From IMG/VR virus record IMGVR_UViG_3300010373_000054, positions 1-56,806 of that record: 56,806 bases of DNA; one strand, written 5' to 3'. The DNA is from a virus. The position numbers and the translations under genes are program-made. Numbering within the stretch: position 1 is the first letter of the stretch; every line of letters starts with the position of its first letter. Below are positions 1-7,734 of the stretch, piece by piece. The notes beneath the pieces were generated by a model. That model was not told the DNA's origin and did not search any database. It saw only the letters and a list, made by a program, of their open reading frames with translations.

Positions 1-1
1 C

Positions 2-1165
2 AACAAGGCGTGGTTGTGGAAAAAGTCTAAAGCTGCTGAAGCCGCTTATGAACATATGATTTCTTATGATGGTCTACAGACTGTTGTAATGAACATTGAC
101 GCTGCGAAGACTCCTTCAGGCAAAGCATTGCTTGAAAAGTTTATCAAGAGGCATAAAGGCCGAATAAATTTTGGTATTGATGAAGCTCATCTGATTGGAA
201 ATCCATCCAGCCAAAGACACAAGGTTTGTGTTAAGTTGGCTTCAATGTGTCGGTGGAAAGCTGTTTTGACAGGTACGCCGATCACAAAGGATTTGATTAG
301 TGTGTTTGGAATTTTCCAATTCCTTAATCCATCAATCATAGGCTATAAGTTCATTACAGGCTTCAAACGTCAATATTGTGAAACGCGTTGGAATGGCTTT
401 GCCGATCAAATCGTAGGTCACAAAAACATTGAAGATTTGTATAAGAAAATTGAAGCATATTCTTCTCGTGTTTCACAGGAAGAAATGGGCCTTGAGAAAG
501 TTCGTGATGAATTTGTTTTCGACATGTCGGCTGAACAAAAGAAGCATTACGATCTTGTCAAAAACGAATGGCTTACAAAGCTTGACAATGGCGAATTTGC
601 TACTGTTTCAATTGCATTGTCTGCGGCTCTTAAAATGCAGCAGATTAGCAATGGCTTCCTTGTCGGTGATGATGGAACTTATCAGTTCCTTGATAACGCA
701 AGAATGCACGCTTTGAATGCTTGGCTTGAGACTATGCCAGAAGATGAAAAGATTGTTATTTGGTGCCGTTTTAAAATGGACGCTGAATTGTTGATGAAGA
801 ACTTTGGCAACAAAGCCGTTGATTTGTCTGGTAATGTTACCAGTGATCAAAAGGTTGCAAACAAAGATGCATTCATTGCTGATCCGTCAATTCGTTTCTG
901 TGTGGCAACACCAGATTCAGCAGGAACAGGAACGGACGGCCTACAACATGTTTGTACTCGTGCAATCTATTATTCTTCTTCTGAACATTACGTAAACCGT
1001 AAGCAGTCTGAAGATAGAACATTGCGTGTTGGTGGTAGCAGTGTCGCTTACTATACTGATTTGATTTGCCGTGGCGCTCCAGACAGAAAGATTCTGAAGA
1101 ATCTTAAAGGTAAGCGCGACTTGTCAACTTATACACTTGATGACATTAGGGAGATGTTTGCATGA
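2..1165 (+). CDS. SNF2/DEAD-like helicase, 5' end outside window
   Basis: The reading frame is open from the first bases, so this is the C-terminal ~388 residues of a longer protein. A DEAH box (motif II, near residue 60) and LTGTPI (motif III) complete the end of the first RecA-like domain; the second domain holds ATPDSAGTGTDGLQ (motif V-like) and a closing Q/R-rich helix ending in SEDRTLR (motif VI-like). This is the layout of phage SNF2-type ATPases that act on duplex DNA during replication or recombination. Walker A must lie upstream of the window. The next gene starts inside its stop (ATGA). The TTG at 14 is not a believable start. Confidence 0.85.
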   Translation, partial: NKAWLWKKSKAAEAAYEHMISYDGLQTVVMNIDAAKTPSGKALLEKFIKRHKGRINFGIDEAHLIGNPSSQRHKVCVKLASMCRWKAVLTGTPITKDLISVFGIFQFLNPSIIGYKFITGFKRQYCETRWNGFADQIVGHKNIEDLYKKIEAYSSRVSQEEMGLEKVRDEFVFDMSAEQKKHYDLVKNEWLTKLDNGEFATVSIALSAALKMQQISNGFLVGDDGTYQFLDNARMHALNAWLETMPEDEKIVIWCRFKMDAELLMKNFGNKAVDLSGNVTSDQKVANKDAFIADPSIRFCVATPDSAGTGTDGLQHVCTRAIYYSSSEHYVNRKQSEDRTLRVGGSSVAYYTDLICRGAPDRKILKNLKGKRDLSTYTLDDIREMFA

Positions 1166-1437
1166 TAACAGAAGATTGGAGAATAAAGAATAATGGTGGT
1201 AAGTGGTGGCATACAAGTGACCACCATTCACCAAACCTAACTAAATCTTCATTGGGAGAGTTCTTTCACCACGTAATAAGAGTTGGAGCGCAAATAGGCT
1301 CTGTGTGGTGTATGGATAAAAATTATAATAGAAGCACAGTTCTTGTAACTGTTTTTATGACTGATGAAATGAAAAATGAACTTGAAGATAGTTTTAAATA
1401 TAGATTTAAGCCGCCAACTGAAGTTTGCTTAAATTAA
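1162..1437 (+). CDS. hypothetical protein, coupled to helicase
   Basis: 91 residues starting in an ATGA overlap with the helicase, so it is translationally coupled and probably serves the same early process. It opens with a W/H-rich stretch (DWRIKNNGGKWWHTSDHHS) and has no membrane segment or motif I recognise. A terminator hairpin follows directly. Confidence 0.7.
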   Translation: MITEDWRIKNNGGKWWHTSDHHSPNLTKSSLGEFFHHVIRVGAQIGSVWCMDKNYNRSTVLVTVFMTDEMKNELEDSFKYRFKPPTEVCLN

Positions 1438-1443
1438 GAGACT

Positions 1444-1472
1444 AAAAAAGGGGCTTAAAAGCCCCTTTTATT
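1444..1472. terminator. bidirectional intrinsic terminator
   Basis: GGGGCTT-AA-AAGCCCC stem flanked by an A run on the left and a T run on the right, between converging genes that end at 1437 (+) and 1510 (-). It can stop transcription from both sides. Confidence 0.85.
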
Positions 1473-1509
1473 TTATTCAGATTTCTATAGGATCAGGCAT
1501 GTAATCACC

Positions 1510-2616
1510 TCAAATCAGATTAACAAAACTGCGTGAATCTTCGCCTTTTTCAAAGTCGTATGTTATTGAAGTCAATCTTCGCTTAGATACATACCCACCA
1601 TTCGCAGAGTAAGCATCTCTAGTTGCGATAGTATTGAATCCTTCAACATCAACCCCTCCAAACTCTTTGTTTTGTTTGCTATGGAAGTGACCATGCAACA
1701 AGTGTCGAAATTTTGTTTGCCCCCACCATTCGCTATATTCAGAAGCCAATGCCATTGCAGCACGTTCCTCTTTCATGGTATGACCATGGAACATACCAAT
1801 AAGGTTTACACCATATTTATACGCTTTAAGCTGTCGCGGACTATCATCGATAACAATTCGATCATCGTCTTTAGAGAACATCTTCAAAGCAATATTCAAT
1901 GCAACTGTAGCATCAGGATCATGATTACCGGCAACGTTGCGGAACACAACACGCTTATGCTTACTCAAAGCAATGTCAATGATATTAACAAAAACTTCAA
2001 CAGCCGTATAAATTATCTTCTGATATCGCGAATCAACATCAAGGATATGTCCCGAAGCTGGAGTCATGTTCTTTGAATCGTTGATATGAATTGCATCACC
2101 AAGATTGACAATCAAACATTCATTTGTTGGTTCTGACTTTTCGACAAGCTTCGCGAACGTTTCAATAGCTGTTTGTTTAGCAATCTTCAAATCATAATCA
2201 TCGCCGCATTCTTCGCCCCAAGCCTGCATACCAAAATGCAAATCAGCAAGAGGATAAACAGTCATCTTGTAATCATTAACTACGTCTGGCGACTTCTGAA
2301 AATCAGAATAATATTCAATATCCTTGAAAGCTTCAGTGAAGTATTCGGCAAGCTGTTCTACATCAGGACCATCAACACGAGTTTTAACCCACTGTGCGCG
2401 AACGTTTCCGTTCTCGTCATATAGAGTGCTTACACCTTTAACATTGTGACCATATGGAACAGACTTCAATGATAGGCCGTCATTTCCTGTTAGCGCTGCT
2501 TTTTCCAGATAGCGACCAACGGTCCTATGAGATACGCCAAGTTCACGAGCAACCTTAGCCTTATTTCCGTATTCTGCGTATAGACGCGCTGCATTTTTAA
2601 TAATATCGAAATCCAA
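1510..2616 (-). CDS. calcineurin-like metallophosphoesterase with N-terminal HTH
   Basis: 368 residues. Residues 20-38 (ARELGVSHRTVGRYLEKA) form a helix-turn-helix like those of small terminases or resolvases; residues 120-312 carry all metallophosphatase metal ligands: D125-x-H127, GD174..H177, GNH232D233, H277-G-H279 and GHxH at 309-312. The family cleaves phosphoesters with two metal ions and includes phage nucleases and nucleotide phosphatases; substrate cannot be read here. The start is TTG (GGAAGGG ten bases upstream); no in-frame ATG fits. Its own promoter lies just upstream and it ends at the shared terminator, so it looks monocistronic. Confidence 0.85.
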   Translation of the reverse strand: MDFDIIKNAARLYAEYGNKAKVARELGVSHRTVGRYLEKAALTGNDGLSLKSVPYGHNVKGVSTLYDENGNVRAQWVKTRVDGPDVEQLAEYFTEAFKDIEYYSDFQKSPDVVNDYKMTVYPLADLHFGMQAWGEECGDDYDLKIAKQTAIETFAKLVEKSEPTNECLIVNLGDAIHINDSKNMTPASGHILDVDSRYQKIIYTAVEVFVNIIDIALSKHKRVVFRNVAGNHDPDATVALNIALKMFSKDDDRIVIDDSPRQLKAYKYGVNLIGMFHGHTMKEERAAMALASEYSEWWGQTKFRHLLHGHFHSKQNKEFGGVDVEGFNTIATRDAYSANGGYVSKRRLTSITYDFEKGEDSRSFVNLI

Positions 2617-2654
2617 AACAATAAAACCCTTCCACTGTGTTAAAAGATGTTAAT

Positions 2655-2683
2655 CTCTTAGCATAATGAAAGGGTTATGTCAA
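2655..2683 (-). promoter_or_regulatory. promoter of the metallophosphoesterase gene
   Basis: Read leftward: TTGACA, 17 bp, TAAGAG, with TATGC just before the -10. The -35 and spacing match the repeated phage promoter seen at 30-47 kb; the -10 is a poorer match. Confidence 0.55.
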
Positions 2684-3009
2684 CGTTCCATAAGGATTTT
2701 TCTAACCTCACGAAATTCGTCTGTGAGGTTTTTAATGTTCTCAGCAAGCTGCCTGTTTTGCTCTGTCATGCGATCAAGAATTCTACTCTCAACATCAGCA
2801 ATCATGGTCTTTGGTGCATATTCTTTTGCGATAGCAAGCTGCATCTCAACCATTGTATTTTCTAAGTGTGTGATTTTTTCTGTGTTAGATTGAATCTTAG
2901 AAGCGTTAGTTTCGGATCGGCTTTTCAAACTAACCCACTGAACGATGAAGCCAACAACAATAGAACCAAGGGCAATGATTGTGCTGATAGAGATATTTAA
3001 ATCAAACAT
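2680..3009 (-). CDS. single-TM coiled-coil protein of lysis cassette (holin-like?)
   Basis: 109 residues from ATG 3009, which overlaps the upstream stop (TGATG). One N-terminal membrane segment (about residues 8-27, ISTIIALGSIVVGFIVQWV) is followed by a long heptad coiled coil to the end. It is the last gene of the lysis cassette. A holin, antiholin or an extra spanin-like protein are all possible; topology alone does not decide. GTG 3021 would add four residues. Confidence 0.7.
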   Translation of the reverse strand: MFDLNISISTIIALGSIVVGFIVQWVSLKSRSETNASKIQSNTEKITHLENTMVEMQLAIAKEYAPKTMIADVESRILDRMTEQNRQLAENIKNLTDEFREVRKILMER

Positions 3010-3218
3010 CAATCCCACCACCCTTTAGCCTTGCCATAAGCATTGTTTTTGGCTATCGTCTTTGCCGCACCAATATCATTTTCAACAAGATATTTGGCAG
3101 TAGGGGAAAGCATTTCAACCTTTTTGAATTCTGTATGCTGATCACTTACGGCAATCGTCTGGCAACCCACCAAGGACGATGCACAAATCAGAGCCAGACA
3201 TAGCATCAATTTCCGCAT
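3009..3218 (-). CDS. outer-membrane spanin lipoprotein (Rz1-like)
   Basis: 69 residues. A signal peptide ends in the lipobox SLVGC, so Cys19 should be lipidated and the protein anchored in the outer membrane. The first 77 bases lie in another frame inside the preceding spanin gene, the nested arrangement typical of Rz/Rz1 pairs that fuse inner and outer membranes in the last step of lysis. Shine-Dalgarno AGGAAAG. Not proline-rich like lambda Rz1, but its neighbours leave little doubt. Confidence 0.8.
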   Translation of the reverse strand: MRKLMLCLALICASSLVGCQTIAVSDQHTEFKKVEMLSPTAKYLVENDIGAAKTIAKNNAYGKAKGWWD

Positions 3219-3381
3219 CAGTCTTTCCTTTTAATTTTGAGTTGTCTTCTTTGCTCTTTGCCAGAGCAACAGCGATAGCGGCTTTACCGGCTTCATATCC
3301 ATTAGAATATTGCTTAGGGCCAATATACATCAGCCCCGCAACAATACCCAATGCAACACCGATGATTACAAGGTATTTCAT
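3142..3381 (-). CDS. inner-membrane spanin (Rz-like)
   Basis: 79 residues: N-terminal membrane anchor (residues 4-21), then a short charged helix and the C-terminal tail DLCIVLGGLPDDCRK. Tails of the type DLCxxLGGLPDEC occur in i-spanins of phages of Gram-negative hosts. The Rz1-like lipoprotein gene begins inside it in another frame. Shorter than lambda Rz (153), but it pairs with a short partner. Confidence 0.75.
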   Translation of the reverse strand: MKYLVIIGVALGIVAGLMYIGPKQYSNGYEAGKAAIAVALAKSKEDNSKLKGKTDAEIDAMSGSDLCIVLGGLPDDCRK

Positions 3382-3392
3382 TTTCCCAACCT

Positions 3393-4280
3393 TTATTCGA
3401 AAAGTTTTTCAATCCCTTTCTTTACAGCCGGGATCGTGATAAGAGCGTAAATAGCAACACCCATGACGCCAAGAACAAGAGCAAGTTGCGCGCCCCAATG
3501 AAGGCCACCAAAACCAAGCATAGGAGCGGCGGCTAGAACACTGCCCCAAGTCCAAGTTCTTGTTTTCTTAAGGACTGGTTTATCAGCTTCTTTACCAGCA
3601 TCAGAAATTTCATGTTTAACCTCTTCAGGTGTTTCTTCAGGAACCAAAATAGGTGTAGATTCTACCACACTTTCTTGTTTTTGTCCAACGTTTTCTACTC
3701 CATAACCTTCGGCAATAAGTAGCTTTTCGAAAGATCGTGCATATTCTGCAATACGATCACCCATCTTCTTGCCGTTATCAACCTTGTTTTTGTCGCCATT
3801 AATAATAGCACGAGCATTGAAATAATCGCTCTTGGAAAGTGTGATGTAATCTGACAACTTCTTGCCAGTAAACCAACCTTCTTTCATGCCACGTAGCATA
3901 ATCAAAGTTGCATATTCAAGTTCCATTACTTTCGAAGGACTTTTTACAAAGTCAACGCCAAGCTCTTTCTTTGCTTTTGCATAATTATCTTCATGCGTAA
4001 GCTGAACATAACCCCGACCAAAGAATCCAGAAGTCCAGTAATCTTTTTTAACCCAAGAAAGTTGACCTTTCTTGAAAGCATTAGTCAAACGCGATTTAAC
4101 CGTTGCATCTGAAACCGTTGTTTCTGTTGGCTTCTGTGTCTCTTTAATTGGCTTGATAGTATGCCAAGTCTCGTGATATGCTGTGGATAAAACATAAGCT
4201 AACTCGTTTCGAAGAAAGCCCATCTCTTTTGCGATTTTAATGATATATCTTGAATCGCCTAAATCTAAATTTATTGTCAT
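3393..4280 (-). CDS. endolysin, GH19-like, with C-terminal membrane anchor
   Basis: 295 residues. Residues 30-150 match the GH19 lysozyme/chitinase-like endolysin fold: AYHETWH (E37) and KE47 supply the catalytic glutamates, and FGRGYVQLTHEDNY is the substrate-groove signature. A charged linker (about 190-240, rich in E, P and K) leads to two hydrophobic segments (about 244-258 and 263-283). It would cut peptidoglycan while tethered to the inner membrane, or carry a holin-like part. The Shine-Dalgarno (GAAAG) is weak. A divergent copy of its first 21 codons lies 565 bp upstream beyond an HNH gene. Confidence 0.85.
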   Translation of the reverse strand: MTINLDLGDSRYIIKIAKEMGFLRNELAYVLSTAYHETWHTIKPIKETQKPTETTVSDATVKSRLTNAFKKGQLSWVKKDYWTSGFFGRGYVQLTHEDNYAKAKKELGVDFVKSPSKVMELEYATLIMLRGMKEGWFTGKKLSDYITLSKSDYFNARAIINGDKNKVDNGKKMGDRIAEYARSFEKLLIAEGYGVENVGQKQESVVESTPILVPEETPEEVKHEISDAGKEADKPVLKKTRTWTWGSVLAAAPMLGFGGLHWGAQLALVLGVMGVAIYALITIPAVKKGIEKLFE

Positions 4281-4314
4281 TGACTTTTCTTTCTTTTAAT
4301 TTTATCAAACGTTT

Positions 4315-4782
4315 ATGAAAACGCTAGAAGATAGATTTTGGAATAAGGTTGATAAACGTTCTGTTGATGAATGTTGGTATTGGAATGGATATCGTGACAA
4401 ATTTGGTCACGGTCAAATAGGATTAGGGAGGAGAAATGAAGGCTTGATATATACTCATAGACTTTCATACGAACTTCACAACGAAGTTAAAATTGACGCA
4501 AATTTGTGCGTATGTCATAAATGCGATATCCCTTATTGTGTAAATCCAAAACATCTTTTCTTAGGTTCTAAGAAAGACAATTCTAATGATATGGTTTCAA
4601 AGGGTAGGCATACTTATGGAGAAAAACAGCCAAATTCTAAATTGAAAGAGGTTGATGTCATTAATATAAGAAAAATGTATTCATATGGTGGATATTCTCA
4701 AGCAGATATATCTAAAATTTATGGAGTGACCAGAACTTTAATTGGTTTAATAATTAACAAAAAGAGGTGGGGCCATGTTTAG
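4315..4782 (+). CDS. HNH homing endonuclease
   Basis: 155 residues, opposite strand to all neighbours. HRLSYEL then VCHKCDIPYCVNPKHLFLGS is the HNH core with zinc-binding cysteines; GSKKDNSNDM follows as in many phage free-standing endonucleases. The C-terminus (ISKIYGVTRTLIGLIINKKRW) is a helix-turn-helix for target recognition. Such genes spread by cutting an allele that lacks them and being copied in by repair. It sits exactly between the endolysin start and an endolysin 5' remnant. Confidence 0.9.
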   Translation: MKTLEDRFWNKVDKRSVDECWYWNGYRDKFGHGQIGLGRRNEGLIYTHRLSYELHNEVKIDANLCVCHKCDIPYCVNPKHLFLGSKKDNSNDMVSKGRHTYGEKQPNSKLKEVDVINIRKMYSYGGYSQADISKIYGVTRTLIGLIINKKRWGHV

Positions 4783-4845
4783 CCCCATTTCTTTTGCGAT
4801 TTTGATAATATGGCGGCTGTCGCCAATATCAAGACTAATGGTCAT
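4747..4845 (-). pseudogene. remnant of an endolysin 5' end
   Basis: ATG 4845, with Shine-Dalgarno CAGGAG, opens a 32-codon frame whose first 21 residues (MTISLDIGDSRHIIKIAKEM-G) match the endolysin N-terminus (MTINLDLGDSRYIIKIAKEM-G) at all but three. Codons differ at most synonymous positions, so it is not a recent copy of the present gene. The frame then runs antisense through the end of the HNH gene and stops. It may still be translated as a short peptide. Confidence 0.8.
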
Positions 4846-4849
4846 TTAT

Positions 4850-5272
4850 TTATTCTCCTGATAATATTTCTGAAGCTCTTGCTTCACCGAATAGCTGATT
4901 TGCTATCTGCTCAAGCAGCGGCCAAAGCTCATGATCAGAGCGGAATGTTGCAGCAGTTTCGAATATCTTACGAGTACGAAAAGGCTGCGTTGCCATAGCT
5001 TCATTCACCTGATCAGCCTCGGCTTCTGTCAATCTTTCCCACAATGTGACAGCTGGCAGGATAGTGACAACCGGCTGAGGTTCGGGAGTTGGCGGCTCGT
5101 ATTCAACCACACGCCCGTTTTCCCATTTCCTAAAGCCAGTATTGTCAATAAATTCCAGCCATTGTTCGTCGGTTATTTCAATAGCACCAACCGGCACTTC
5201 CGGAGTGTGATTGTCCTGCCAATAAAAAGCGGTTGGGAAGCCGCTTTCGTCAAACATTGCAAATTTTGACAT
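4850..5272 (-). CDS. tail fibre assembly chaperone (Tfa-like)
   Basis: 140 residues. The N-terminus (FAMFDESGFPTAFYWQD.. then AIEITDEQWLEF) is the classic Tfa/phage tail protein pattern, followed by a P/Q linker and a helical C-terminus. Tfa proteins help fibre trimers fold and may stay at the fibre tip. Coupled to the fibre gene by TAATG. By eye its base composition is GC-richer than the head genes, as is the fibre gene, which fits joint exchange. Confidence 0.75.
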   Translation of the reverse strand: MSKFAMFDESGFPTAFYWQDNHTPEVPVGAIEITDEQWLEFIDNTGFRKWENGRVVEYEPPTPEPQPVVTILPAVTLWERLTEAEADQVNEAMATQPFRTRKIFETAATFRSDHELWPLLEQIANQLFGEARASEILSGE

Positions 5273-6267
5273 TAGGCCTTACCTCTCGCATACCAACGGA
5301 TATTGCCAACTGTTAGCGGTCCTGATCCGCTCGTACCATTAATGAGACGGCACCAAACAACTTGACCCGTTCTTCGGTCTACTCCCCAATCCCATGATTG
5401 GTAGATTACTGGTGTAAAATTGACTGAGTTCCAATCCGTTAGGAGGGTTGGAATAAAAACAGAAATGCTCCCGAAAGCACGCGGATAAGTAATATTGGCT
5501 CCTCCACCGCTATCCAGTGTCGTTACCTCTCCCCATTGCTCCATTTCACCATTCGGCCAAATAACACCACCATTGGTCACTGTTCCGAACACTTCACCGC
5601 CCATAGCTGTCATCATCGCGGCACCTGTTGATGCGGCCATGAATGTGCGGGCGCGCAAGGTTAAAGGCGTAAGGGCAGCTGCTGTATCGCTGTAGAAAAA
5701 CGGCATACTGTTTTCCACGGGCGATCCAGCTAGATTAAGCAGTGCAATTGCAGCTGTTGTAATATCGCTCAACGCAAGGTCGCCGTTGGCATCCGTATTC
5801 AGAAGCTTATTTGCAGCCAACGTAAGCGCCGCCAGCTTCGCCAGACTGCTGTTTGGGTCTTGGATACCAAAGGTTGATGGGTCTGCTAACGTCATAGCAC
5901 CCGGACCTGTAAAAATAGGAACTCTATTAGGAGCACCGACAAGAGCCGCCAAAGCCTCAACATTGCCGCTTGTCATAGTCTGCAAAAGCTGTCTTACTGC
6001 TGGATAATAGCCAGTGTCGTAAGGAGTAAACTGAATCTCATAAGCTGCCGCCGTTTGTGCATCTCCCTGCCAAGGATAAGCAAGTGTAAGGCTAGTGTTG
6101 CTTTCAACAGAAAGAATTCTTACACCATCACCTTTATGTGTTCCAAATATATCGTTAGCTCTAATTGAGCTAGTCCATTGTGTGCCTTGACCTGTTACAA
6201 CGGTTCCACCATTCGCAACTGTTGCTGTTCCAGTATTATAATAACTCTGATCAATATCAATTGCCAT
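5272..6267 (-). CDS. tail fibre / receptor-binding protein
   Basis: 331 residues from ATG 6267 (AGAGG nine bases upstream; TTG 6273 is the alternative). The N-terminus (TGTATVANGGTVVTGQGTQW) is a beta-sandwich seen in phage baseplate and fibre proteins and should attach the fibre. The middle is Ala/Leu-rich. The C-terminus (GEMEQWGEVTTLDSGGGANITYPRAF, then NGTSGSG..IRWYARGKA) matches the gp53-like fibre tip domain that binds the host surface. Followed by its Tfa-like chaperone. Confidence 0.8.
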   Translation of the reverse strand: MAIDIDQSYYNTGTATVANGGTVVTGQGTQWTSSIRANDIFGTHKGDGVRILSVESNTSLTLAYPWQGDAQTAAAYEIQFTPYDTGYYPAVRQLLQTMTSGNVEALAALVGAPNRVPIFTGPGAMTLADPSTFGIQDPNSSLAKLAALTLAANKLLNTDANGDLALSDITTAAIALLNLAGSPVENSMPFFYSDTAAALTPLTLRARTFMAASTGAAMMTAMGGEVFGTVTNGGVIWPNGEMEQWGEVTTLDSGGGANITYPRAFGSISVFIPTLLTDWNSVNFTPVIYQSWDWGVDRRTGQVVWCRLINGTSGSGPLTVGNIRWYARGKA

Positions 6268-6460
6268 TGTCAATTACCTCTGATTTCACTACTGGCACTC
6301 CTTCATTCTCATCTTGAGAAATAATGTCTTCCAGTTCTTGAATTTTTGCTTGCTGAACATAAGCCATTTGGGAATGACCAAGGGCGCGATTACGCCAAAA
6401 TTCAGCTAACGCTTCCGCCTCTCTTATGGCAACTTCAGGCGATATATTAATTTGTTTCAT
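6257..6460 (-). CDS. small helical protein of the tail region
   Basis: 67 residues, predicted mostly helical with many alanines and charged residues (AIREAEALAEFWRNRALGH). Its 3' end overlaps the fibre start by 11 bp. Function not recognised; position suggests a fibre or tip accessory. Confidence 0.65.
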   Translation of the reverse strand: MKQINISPEVAIREAEALAEFWRNRALGHSQMAYVQQAKIQELEDIISQDENEGVPVVKSEVIDNGN

Positions 6461-6469
6461 CGTCTTCCT

Positions 6470-6832
6470 TTAAATAAATAGATTGTCAACCAAAACGGCA
6501 TATGTTATTTGTCTTGTCGGCGCTCCAGATTGAACATCGTTTCTTATATACATATAATTGAATGGTGGCGATGTTTCCGCACAAAACGTTTCTCTATCCG
6601 GGGCTGTTCCATCAGTTGCACCTAAAATAACATATGGTAGTCTTTGACTAGGGTTATTGAAATTAACAGTTATTCTCTGTCCACCCGGAATAGTAACTGT
6701 GTCTTGTGCTGCAAGAGACATAGAAGACATTCCGGGGTATAGTGTAAGCTGCGATTCGTTTGCAACATTAACATCGATCCCCGGTTTTGATATTCTAGCT
6801 CCACTTGCATCAAATCTAATTCTGTCTGTCAT
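6470..6832 (-). CDS. tail-tip beta protein, paralogue 3
   Basis: 120 residues, beta-rich. Its N-terminus MTDRIRFDASGARISKPGID has the same plan as the next two upstream proteins: M-x-D/E-R-I/L, then ARI, then PGxN/D. Coupled by ATGA to its upstream neighbour. Probably a small structural protein at the tail tip; no named family recognised. Confidence 0.65.
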   Translation of the reverse strand: MTDRIRFDASGARISKPGIDVNVANESQLTLYPGMSSMSLAAQDTVTIPGGQRITVNFNNPSQRLPYVILGATDGTAPDRETFCAETSPPFNYMYIRNDVQSGAPTRQITYAVLVDNLFI

Positions 6833-7257
6833 GCGCCTATAAACTCATCTGCTCTATTTTTGAAAATAAGTACCCGCGCTCTATAATTACCTCCGAAAGT
6901 GGAAGCGGCTGTTGTGTAAATCCACACATGACCATCTTGCAGTTGCCAATCCCAAAAATTATTCATTTCTGTTGTAGCAGGGTTTCTATCATTCGGATAA
7001 AAAACGCGATTTAGAGATGTGTGTGTAATACTCAAGAAAGCCATAGGCAAATAACCAAGAGCCGGAAAGCTATAATCACCCCAATGATAGTTATTGGTTC
7101 TGTTCAATTGCTGATCAACTACAGCATGAACCCGTAAATAATCGCCATCTGAAGAAAACGAGCTTCTTGAAGTAAGATTGCTTGCATTAACACCGGGAGG
7201 TGTAATTCTTAGAAGTTGCCTTCCTTGTGTTTGGCCTAGAAAAAGTCTTTCACTCAT
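6829..7257 (-). CDS. tail-tip beta protein, paralogue 2
   Basis: 142 residues: MSERLFLGQTQGRQLLRITPPGVNAS opener shared in outline with its neighbours, then aromatic-rich beta strands and a closing RARVLIFKN. ATGA overlaps on both sides put the three paralogues on one coupled message downstream of the gpJ-like gene. Likely a minor tail or fibre-adaptor protein (inference from place only). Confidence 0.65.
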   Translation of the reverse strand: MSERLFLGQTQGRQLLRITPPGVNASNLTSRSSFSSDGDYLRVHAVVDQQLNRTNNYHWGDYSFPALGYLPMAFLSITHTSLNRVFYPNDRNPATTEMNNFWDWQLQDGHVWIYTTAASTFGGNYRARVLIFKNRADEFIGA

Positions 7258-7724
7258 GATTGATACACTATTAAAGTTCCAAATTTATCTACGCCAGCAA
7301 CAAGAGTATCTATGATTTCACATCTATCATTATAAACCCTGAAGCTGTTATTCGGTGTTTGAGAACTACCACCACCGGGAGCAGTCTGCCAAGCTGAATT
7401 AAACATGGGTAGATTCTTATTCGGTTGTTGTGAGAAATTAGAAAAAGGTGCTGTTGCGTCTTTAGCATTTGTATTATATCCACCCCAAAACCAAGAATAT
7501 TTTGGAACATGATCTAAAGCATATGGAAACATTACAGTTCTATTTTGCCTTGTAACACCTCCGTAGCTAAAATAAACTCTAAACATCCAACGAATTCCAG
7601 CACCATTAAACCAATCACTGTCAAACGTCTTGTAAATATAATCCAGTGAAGGTGATGCATTATACCCCGGCTTAGAGGTAATAAGCCGGGGTGGATTATC
7701 TTTCATATATAGTCTATCTGCCAT
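7254..7724 (-). CDS. tail-tip beta protein, paralogue 1
   Basis: 156 residues with the opener MADRLYMKDNPPRLITSKPG, then a W/Y/F-rich beta body ending GTLIVYQS. The N-terminal ~25 residues match its two downstream neighbours, while bodies differ. That pattern fits a common docking segment with variable outward parts. Confidence 0.65.
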   Translation of the reverse strand: MADRLYMKDNPPRLITSKPGYNASPSLDYIYKTFDSDWFNGAGIRWMFRVYFSYGGVTRQNRTVMFPYALDHVPKYSWFWGGYNTNAKDATAPFSNFSQQPNKNLPMFNSAWQTAPGGGSSQTPNNSFRVYNDRCEIIDTLVAGVDKFGTLIVYQS

Positions 7725-7734
7725 AATTTATCCT

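Noticed and set aside
14-1165. TTG at 14 as helicase start
   Set aside because: Frame is open to the window edge and Walker A is missing, so the gene begins upstream.
4931-5269. 112-codon rightward frame over the Tfa-like gene
   Set aside because: Antisense shadow of a coupled, family-matching gene.
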